Positions 59,021-64,000 of a stretch of 64,000 bases of DNA are shown here, one piece after another. Each line of letters starts with the position of its first letter. The first letter of the stretch is position 1. Below the pieces are notes generated by a model. It was not told the DNA's origin. It was given only the letters and a program-made list of their open reading frames with translations, and did not search any database. The stretch is from Streptomyces avidinii. Lineage in GTDB: Bacteria > Actinomycetota > Actinomycetes > Streptomycetales > Streptomycetaceae. The stretch covers positions 62,001-126,000 of the forward strand of contig NZ_BMVL01000019.1 in NCBI RefSeq assembly GCF_014650695.1, read 5' to 3'. The position numbers and the translations under genes were made by a program.

Positions 59021-59701
59021 ATGGACGATCTGACACTGGTACGGGACCACACGGTCTACCGGTGCGTGATGGGTTCCCGGGCGTTCGGGCTGGCGACGGA
59101 GGCGAGCGACACCGACCTGCGCGGTGTCTACCTCGCCCCGACGCCGCTCTTCTGGCGCTTCGAGAAGCCCCCCACGCACGTGGAGGGCCCGCGGGACGAG
59201 GAGTTCTCCTGGGAGCTGGAGCGCTTCTGCGAACTGGCCCTGCGGGCCAACCCGAACATCCTGGAGTGCCTGCACTCCCCCCTGGTGGAAGAGGTCACCC
59301 CGGTCGGCGAGGAGCTGCTCTCCCTGCGCGGGGCCTTCCTCTCCCGCCGGGCCCACACCAGCTTCAGCCGGTACGCGGCCTCCCAGCACGGCAAACTCCT
59401 CGCGGACGTCCGCGTCCACGGCGCCCCGCGCTGGAAGCACGCCATGCACCTGCTGCGCCTGCTGCTGTCCTGCCGTGACCTGCTGCGCACCGGCCGCCTG
59501 ACCATCGACGCCGGCCCGCACCGCGACCGCCTCCTCGCGGTCCGCCGCGGGGAGCTCGGCTGGGACGAGGTCGACGCCTGGATGGCCCGGCTGCGGGACG
59601 AGACGGACACGGCTCTGGCCGCCACCGTCCTGCCCGCCGAGCCCGACCACGCGCGGGTGCAGGACTTCCTGGTCCGCACCCGCCGCGCGTCAGCCGCGTA
59701 G
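59021..59701 (+). CDS. nucleotidyltransferase-fold protein (DNA polymerase beta superfamily), first copy
   Basis: 226 aa. VMGSRAFGLATEASDTDLRGVYLAP is the GS-x8-9-D-x-D nucleotidyltransferase core; the rest is helical (WELERFCELALRANPNILECL, HAMHLLRLLLSCRDLLRTG). It matches the predicted nucleotidyltransferase group YcgL/COG3541. TACGCT ends 6 nt before the ATG, compatible with leaderless mRNA. The final 12 bp overlap the convergent related gene. Confidence 0.83.
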   Translation: MDDLTLVRDHTVYRCVMGSRAFGLATEASDTDLRGVYLAPTPLFWRFEKPPTHVEGPRDEEFSWELERFCELALRANPNILECLHSPLVEEVTPVGEELLSLRGAFLSRRAHTSFSRYAASQHGKLLADVRVHGAPRWKHAMHLLRLLLSCRDLLRTGRLTIDAGPHRDRLLAVRRGELGWDEVDAWMARLRDETDTALAATVLPAEPDHARVQDFLVRTRRASAA

Positions 59702-60448
59702 CGTGCGCCGCCGTACGACGAACGCGTCGAGCGCGTCGTACGCCGAGCCCTGCTCGGGCAGCGCGGAAGCGGCCTGCGCCGCGTCCAGCACCGCGTGCAG
59801 CGCCTCGAAGTCCTCTCGCACCGTACCGAGGGCCGGGCCCTCGTACCCCCCGTGCTCGGCGGCCACCTTGGCCTCGATCAGGTCGGCGAGGTAGGGGGGC
59901 GCCTGCGGCACCTCGGCCAGCAGGGTCGGCAGGTGCGCCTGCACCTCCGCCGAGCGCATGAGGTGGATGCCGGTGAGCAGCGCCCGGAAGGCGTAGAGCA
60001 GCGGCTTGAGTTCGGCGGCCTTCTCGAACAGCCGCCACTGGGTGCCCGCGAACCCGCGGTAGTGGTGGGCGTGGTGGGAGGTCAGCACGCCCGGGGACAG
60101 CGCGATCAGCTCCTCGTGCGCCGGCGTCGTGTGGACGACGAGCGGGGAGAGCAGCTGCTCCAGGACGTAGCCGTTGTGCTTCAGCATCAGGCGGACGAAC
60201 TTGCGCAGGTCGTGCGTGACGAGGTCCATCTCCACGTCGTCCCGGTCCCACATGCGGGTACGGGTCTCCTCCGGCTCGCGCAGCCCCAGCAGGTCCTCGG
60301 CCGGGAGCAGGTGGGCGCCGCGCAGGTCGATGTCGGAGTCCCGGGACGGGAAGCCGTACAGGTGCGCGCCGGAGACCGTGGCGAACAGCAGCGGGTCGGG
60401 CTGTTCCGCCACGACGGGGCTCAGGTCGAGACTCAGTGCATCCAGCAT
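59690..60448 (-). CDS. nucleotidyltransferase-fold protein, second copy
   Basis: 252 aa. FATVSGAHLYGFPSRDSDIDLRGAHLLP is the same GS/GA-x8-D-x-D core as the neighbour, followed by VEMDLVTHDLRKFVRLMLKHNGYVLEQLLSPLVV and helices. The two proteins are paralogous and face each other tail to tail. This copy is last in the pnuC operon, starting 3 bp after the ADP-ribosylglycohydrolase, which suggests a role in nucleotide or ADP-ribose chemistry. Confidence 0.83.
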   Translation of the reverse strand: MLDALSLDLSPVVAEQPDPLLFATVSGAHLYGFPSRDSDIDLRGAHLLPAEDLLGLREPEETRTRMWDRDDVEMDLVTHDLRKFVRLMLKHNGYVLEQLLSPLVVHTTPAHEELIALSPGVLTSHHAHHYRGFAGTQWRLFEKAAELKPLLYAFRALLTGIHLMRSAEVQAHLPTLLAEVPQAPPYLADLIEAKVAAEHGGYEGPALGTVREDFEALHAVLDAAQAASALPEQGSAYDALDAFVVRRRTLRG

Positions 60449-60451
60449 GGA

Positions 60452-61462
60452 TCAAGCATCCCAGAGGGTGCCGAAGGCCAGGAGTTCGTCCCGGTACTCG
60501 ATGCGGCCCTCCCACTCGCGGGGCCAGACGTCCGCGCCGAGGTGGGCTCCGGCGAAGGCGCCGGCCAGGCAGGCGAGGGAGTCGGAGTCGCCCCGGGTGC
60601 AGGCGGCCCGGCGCAGCGCCGTCAGCGGCTCGTCGGGGAAGAGCAGGAAGCAGTGCAGGGCGGTGGCGAGGGCTTCCTCGGCTATCCAGCCGTCGCCCGT
60701 GGCCAGGCAGGGATCGGTCTCCGGGGACGGGGACCGCAGGGCGGCCGCGAGGCGGTCCAGGACCGCCAGGCACTCGTCCCAGCCCCGCGCGATGAAGGAC
60801 TCCGGGGAGGCGTCGGAGGCGGTCCGCATCCACAGGTCGCCCAGCCAGCGCTCGTGGTAGCGGGTGCGGTTCTCCAGGGCGTACGAGCGCAGCCGCCCGA
60901 CGAGCCCCGTCACCTCGGTGCCCTCGGCCAGCAGGTGCACCGCCCGGGCGGTCAGGTCGGAGGCGGCGAGCGCCGTCGGGTGCCCGTGGGTGAGGGCGGA
61001 CTGGAGCTGCGCCGCACCGGCCCGCTCCTCCTCGGTCCAGTCCGGCACGAGCCCGACCGGGACCACCCGCATGTTGGCGCCGCAGCCCTTGGAGCCGATC
61101 TGGCTGGCATCGCGCCAGTCCCGGTCCGGGGTGTCCAGCAGCCGGCAGGCCGTCATGCAGGTGCGGCCCGGGGCCCGGTTGTTCTCCGGGGAGTGGTACC
61201 AGTCGACGAACTCCTCGCGGACCGGCCGGGCCAGGCGCAGCGGGCCCACCGGGCCGCGCTCCGCCGCCGTACGCATGCCGCGGGCCAGCGCGAGGGTCAT
61301 CTGGGTGTCGTCCGTGACGATCGCCGGGCGGGGGAGGCTCATCTCGCGCCAAGGGCCGGTCTTGGCCAGGATCGAGGGCACGTCGTTGAACTCGGTCGGG
61401 AAGCCGAGGGCATCGCCCAGGGCCAGGCCGATCATGGCGCCCGTCGCGGCTCGCTTGGTCAT
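60452..61462 (-). CDS. ADP-ribosylglycohydrolase (DraG/ARH family)
   Basis: 336 aa. GAMIGLALGDALGFPTEF at the N terminus, TDDTQMTLALARGM with the first metal-binding acidic residues near 50, GANMRVVPVGL near 130 and TRGDSDSLACLAGAFAGAHLGADVWPREW near 285 with the second metal site: a complete di-Mg ARH fold. It removes ADP-ribose from proteins, nucleic acids or small molecules. ATGA overlap with nrtR. In this operon it may recycle ADP-ribose products or reverse ADP-ribosylation tied to NAD level. Confidence 0.9.
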   Translation of the reverse strand: MTKRAATGAMIGLALGDALGFPTEFNDVPSILAKTGPWREMSLPRPAIVTDDTQMTLALARGMRTAAERGPVGPLRLARPVREEFVDWYHSPENNRAPGRTCMTACRLLDTPDRDWRDASQIGSKGCGANMRVVPVGLVPDWTEEERAGAAQLQSALTHGHPTALAASDLTARAVHLLAEGTEVTGLVGRLRSYALENRTRYHERWLGDLWMRTASDASPESFIARGWDECLAVLDRLAAALRSPSPETDPCLATGDGWIAEEALATALHCFLLFPDEPLTALRRAACTRGDSDSLACLAGAFAGAHLGADVWPREWEGRIEYRDELLAFGTLWDA

Positions 61463-62187
61463 CGGGAGGATCCTTCCGGTCGCAGCAGGGGTGGGTGGAG
61501 GGTGGTCGCCGGACCGGGCCGGTAGAGGGCGGCCGGTTTGCCGCGGCCGCCGGTCAGCCGGGCCGCGCCCGGCACGGCCTCGACGAATCCCGGGGTCGCC
61601 AGGACCTTGCGGCGGAAGTTGGGGCGGTCGAGGGCGGTGTTCCAGACGGTCTCGTAGACGGACTGCAGCTCGCCGAGGGTGAACTCGGGCGGGCAGAAGC
61701 CGGTGGCCAGGCAGGTGTACTCCAGCTTTGAGCCGATCCGCTCCCGCGCGTCCGCCAGGATCACCGCGTGGTCGAAGGCCAGTTCCGTGACCTCATCCAG
61801 CGCGAGCCAGCGGGCGTGCGCCGCGTCCCCGCCGCCCTCCGCCGCCGGCTCCGGGAGGTCCGGTACGAGCGCGGTGAAGGCCACCGAGACCACCCGCATC
61901 CGGGGGTCCCTGTCCGGCTCGCTGTACGTGCGCAGCTGCTCCAGGTGGAGTGCCGCCACGAGCTGCTCCGACAGGCCGGTCTCCTCGGCCAGTTCGCGCC
62001 GGGCGGCGGTCTCGGCGGACTCCCGCGGCAGGACGAAGCCGCCGGGCAGCGCCCAGGCACCGGCGTACGGCTGCTGACCGCGCCGGATCAGCAGGACGTG
62101 CAGGGCGCCGCCGCGCACCGTGAACACGGCCAGGTCCACGGTCACCGCGAACGGCTCGAAGGCGTACGGGTCATAGCCGGCGGTCAT
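61459..62187 (-). CDS. nrtR: NrtR-type Nudix regulator of NAD metabolism
   Basis: 242 aa. The Nudix domain (about 10-155) holds a full box, G-x5-E-x7-REL-x-EE-x-GL (GFVLPRESAETAARRELAEE), so hydrolysis may be retained. The C-terminal winged helix (about 160-235) reads FTLGELQSVYETVWNTALDRPNFRRKVL, the NrtR DNA-binding signature. NrtR proteins repress NAD synthesis/salvage genes and respond to ADP-ribose or NAD. ATGA overlaps on both sides tie it to nadR and the ADP-ribosylglycohydrolase. The likely operator is at 63892-63908. Confidence 0.85.
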   Translation of the reverse strand: MTAGYDPYAFEPFAVTVDLAVFTVRGGALHVLLIRRGQQPYAGAWALPGGFVLPRESAETAARRELAEETGLSEQLVAALHLEQLRTYSEPDRDPRMRVVSVAFTALVPDLPEPAAEGGGDAAHARWLALDEVTELAFDHAVILADARERIGSKLEYTCLATGFCPPEFTLGELQSVYETVWNTALDRPNFRRKVLATPGFVEAVPGAARLTGGRGKPAALYRPGPATTLHPPLLRPEGSSR

Positions 62188-63263
62188 CGGTTCTCCGGGA
62201 GGGGGTCGGTGAAGTGCCAACCCTCGGCCAGCAGTCCGTCCACGGCCCGGACGCCGGCTTCCAGCCGGGCCGCCCGGTCCCCGCGCACGAGGAGGTAACG
62301 CCTCCCGGTGCGCTCCAGTTCCGCCCGGAACCGCTCGGTCATCCAGGGCCGCAGCTGCGGCCCGTCCCGCAGTCCGTCGTCCTCGAAGGGCACGTCGGCG
62401 TGGTCGGTCAGCAGGTACAGGTCCCGCCGGGTCAGGGCGGCGATCCGCTCGACCTCCGCGTTTCGGCCGTCCATGTACCGCTCGTGCCAGATCCCGGTCG
62501 CGAAGGAGTCGGTGTCGCAGAACAGCACCGGGGAGCCGAGCCGGGCCGCCTGCTCCTCGTCCGCGTCCTGGTGGCGGGCGATGACCGGGAACTCCTCCGA
62601 GGTGAAGGACACGTCCGCCCAGGAGGCCGCGGGGTCGGCCGCGCGGGCCGCCGCCAGCTTCTCCTCGCTGTACCTGCGGCCGTACTCGGCGACCCAGCCC
62701 GTCCTGGCCCAGACCCCGCCGCGCCGCCGGTAGTGGTCCGCCAGGGCCCGCGAGAGCGTGGTGGTGCCGGTGGACTCCGCCCCGAGGACGACGACCCGCC
62801 GGGTCAGGGCGGCCCGTACGGCCGGCCCGAGGAACTCCCAGGAGCCGACCGGGTCCGCCCTCACCGCCGTCCCGGACACCGGGAACAGCGTCCGTTCCCG
62901 GTCCACCAGGACCTCCGCGGCGCCGAACCGCCGGGCGAGCTCGCTCCCGTACTCCTCCGAGGTGAACACGGCGTCCACGCGCCCGGGGACCGCGCTGCGG
63001 AACACCGCCATGTGGGCCTCCCAGATCGCCGGGTCGTGCAGGTCGACCGGGATGTCGTCCACGGCGCCGACGACATCGGCCCCGGGGTGCGCCTCGCGCA
63101 TCCAGGCGACCCGGTCGGCGAGCGGGACCGACTCGACGGAGGCCGCGCACACCAGCACCGTCAGCCGGTCGCACTGGTCCTGGGCGGTGCGGACGAGGTG
63201 GTGGTGGCCGGCGTGCGGCGGGTAGAACTTGCCGAGGACCAGGCCGTGACCGTGGCGCCTCAT
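62184..63263 (-). CDS. nadR: NadR-like NMN adenylyltransferase / ribosylnicotinamide kinase protein
   Basis: 359 aa. First half: nucleotidyltransferase domain with GKFYPPHAGHHHLVRTA (HxGH, here HAGH). Second half (about 155-350): the NadR kinase-like domain, VVVLGAESTGTTTLSRALADHY, FCDTDSFATGIW and YLLTDHADVPFEDDGLRDG. NadR phosphorylates nicotinamide riboside and adenylates NMN to NAD. In the P-loop the usual Lys of GxESxGKST is Thr (GAESTGTTT), so kinase chemistry may be altered. No HTH is present, unlike in enteric NadR. ATGA overlap with pnuC. Confidence 0.88.
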   Translation of the reverse strand: MRRHGHGLVLGKFYPPHAGHHHLVRTAQDQCDRLTVLVCAASVESVPLADRVAWMREAHPGADVVGAVDDIPVDLHDPAIWEAHMAVFRSAVPGRVDAVFTSEEYGSELARRFGAAEVLVDRERTLFPVSGTAVRADPVGSWEFLGPAVRAALTRRVVVLGAESTGTTTLSRALADHYRRRGGVWARTGWVAEYGRRYSEEKLAAARAADPAASWADVSFTSEEFPVIARHQDADEEQAARLGSPVLFCDTDSFATGIWHERYMDGRNAEVERIAALTRRDLYLLTDHADVPFEDDGLRDGPQLRPWMTERFRAELERTGRRYLLVRGDRAARLEAGVRAVDGLLAEGWHFTDPLPENR

Positions 63264-63868
63264 GCCGTCGCCCCCGCCGCCGTACGGGTGTCCCGCGCGG
63301 GCAGCGCGGGCCGCCAGCCGAGGAGTCCGACCACGCACAGGGCGAGGAAGCCCACGTAGAGCGCGGAGGTCAGGTAGAGGCCCTTGTGGACGTAGAGCGG
63401 GATGTAGACGAGGTCGGCCGCGATCCACAGCCACCAGGACTCGACCAGCTTGCGGCACTGCCCGTAGGTGGCGACGAGCGAGAGACCGGTGGTGAGCGCG
63501 TCCCAGAACGGGACGGTGGAGTCGGTGGCCCGGCTCAGGAGCAGGGTGAGCGCGAGCACCCCCACCACCCCCGCCGCGGCGAGCCCGGCCCATTCGGTGC
63601 GCGTGGTGCGGCGCACCGGCAGGGCCTCGGCGGATCCTGGTCCACCCCCGTGGGTCCAGGACCACCAGCCGTAGGCGGCGAGGGCGATGAAGACGATCTG
63701 GAGCCCGGCGTCGGCGTAGAGGCCGGCCTGGGCGAAGAGCACGATGAAGAAGACGTTGTTGGCGATGCCGATCGGCCAGTTGGCGACGTGCTGCCGGGCG
63801 ACCAGCCAGACGCACAGGGCGCCGGTGGCGAAGCCGAGCACCTCGGTCCAGCTCATGGTCCAGCTCAT
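63260..63868 (-). CDS. pnuC: PnuC nicotinamide riboside transporter
   Basis: 202 aa, about 7 helices. PnuC signatures: NWPIGIANNVFFIVLFAQAGLYADAGLQIVFIALAAYGWWSW near 30-70, and LVESWWLWIAADLVYIPLYVHKGLYLTSALY near 145-175 with the WW substrate residues. It imports nicotinamide riboside by facilitated diffusion, trapped by phosphorylation through NadR encoded next. The start is a 12-bp tandem duplication (ATGAGCTGGACC twice), giving MSWTMSWT; GAGGGGGG favours the first ATG, 63868. First gene of a five-gene operon. Confidence 0.92.
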   Translation of the reverse strand: MSWTMSWTEVLGFATGALCVWLVARQHVANWPIGIANNVFFIVLFAQAGLYADAGLQIVFIALAAYGWWSWTHGGGPGSAEALPVRRTTRTEWAGLAAAGVVGVLALTLLLSRATDSTVPFWDALTTGLSLVATYGQCRKLVESWWLWIAADLVYIPLYVHKGLYLTSALYVGFLALCVVGLLGWRPALPARDTRTAAGATA

Positions 63869-63891
63869 GCCGACCCCCCTCGTTCTACTTA

Positions 63892-63908
63892 ATGGTCATG
63901 TTGACTAT
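63892..63908 (-). promoter_or_regulatory. candidate NrtR operator upstream of pnuC
   Basis: ATGGTCATGTTGACTAT is a 17-bp inverted repeat with 7-bp arms (one G-T mismatch) around 3 bp, ending 24 bp before the pnuC start and in an AT-rich island. NrtR is encoded in the same operon, so an autoregulatory site here is expected. Confidence 0.65.
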
Positions 63909-63969
63909 AAACAGGAAGCGGGGTGGCTGACAAACAGAATCCCGAGCGGACAGGGCCCGGCAAGCAGAA

Positions 63970-64000
63970 AACCCGCGGCGCCCTGGGGGCACCGCGGGTT
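63970..64000. terminator. hairpin terminator at right edge
   Basis: AACCCGCGG (63970-63978) pairs with CCGCGGGTT (63992-64000), with inner GCCC/GGGC pairs. Probably ends a transcript from outside the window. Confidence 0.65.

Noticed and set aside
1..64000. CRISPR array, insertion sequence or prophage
   Set aside because: No regularly spaced repeats with unique spacers, and no transposase, integrase or phage structural genes were recognised.

Overview
The window is very GC-rich and gene-dense, with frequent GTG starts, ATGA/GTGA overlaps and rare TTA codons. Its gene set points to a Streptomyces chromosome: a SepF-like protein, DnaE2 beside an ImuB-like protein, an Rpf-like factor, an LAETG-anchored LPMO, a streptogrisin-type protease and an FxSxx-COOH system. 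From memory the gene order resembles the S. coelicolor hmgA-dnaE2-sflA-der region. No transposase, integrase, CRISPR array, rRNA or tRNA gene was found.

Layout. 0-6 kb: start of a secreted protein, hmgA (tyrosine catabolism) behind a palindromic operator, a GntR regulator, an orphan type-ISP-like protein and a class III CoA-transferase. 6-18 kb: a membrane Ser/Thr kinase, SGNH hydrolase, DUF5925 AAA ATPase, short GntR, GNAT/DUF402 pair, a second-copy-type TsaD with a YGSN-motif protein, an alpha/beta hydrolase, a cell-wall-anchored LPMO and a secreted lipase. 18-23 kb: the mutasome pair (imuB-like plus dnaE2) behind an SOS-box-like site, then about 0.8 kb of nested repeats. 23.5-27.4 kb: amidohydrolase, NCS1 permease and divergent TetR regulator with tandem operators.

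27.7-39.2 kb is the most interesting part: an fxs (FxSxx-COOH) locus. It holds a small precursor ending in FNSAL, the radical SAM/SPASM maturase FxsB with a dead metallohydrolase extension, an AAC(3)-like acetyltransferase, the TIR protein FxsC, and the giant FxsT (ParA-like ATPase, TIR, NB-ARC, TPR). A four-helix DUF4231/SLATT-like membrane protein and a convergent SLOG-like nucleotide-sensor protein follow. Three successive genes (acetyltransferase, fxsC, fxsT) each carry one TTA codon, the only in-frame ones noticed in the window, which suggests bldA-dependent expression. The parts look like a peptide-modification module joined to an NLR/TIR-type conflict or signalling module.

39-58 kb: secreted S1 protease, DUF1684 and DUF5685 proteins, a SepF-like gene, glutaryl-CoA-dehydrogenase-like ACAD, DHA2 MFS exporter, PIG-V-like enzyme, PAP2 phosphatase, WYL regulator, MTB12-like and Rpf-like secreted proteins, and the conserved tyrA-cmk-plsC-der block. 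58-64 kb: DUF952, a Rieske lipoprotein, two related nucleotidyltransferases, and a tightly overlapped operon pnuC-nadR-nrtR-ADP-ribosylglycohydrolase-nucleotidyltransferase for pyridine nucleotide salvage, with a palindrome upstream that fits an NrtR operator.
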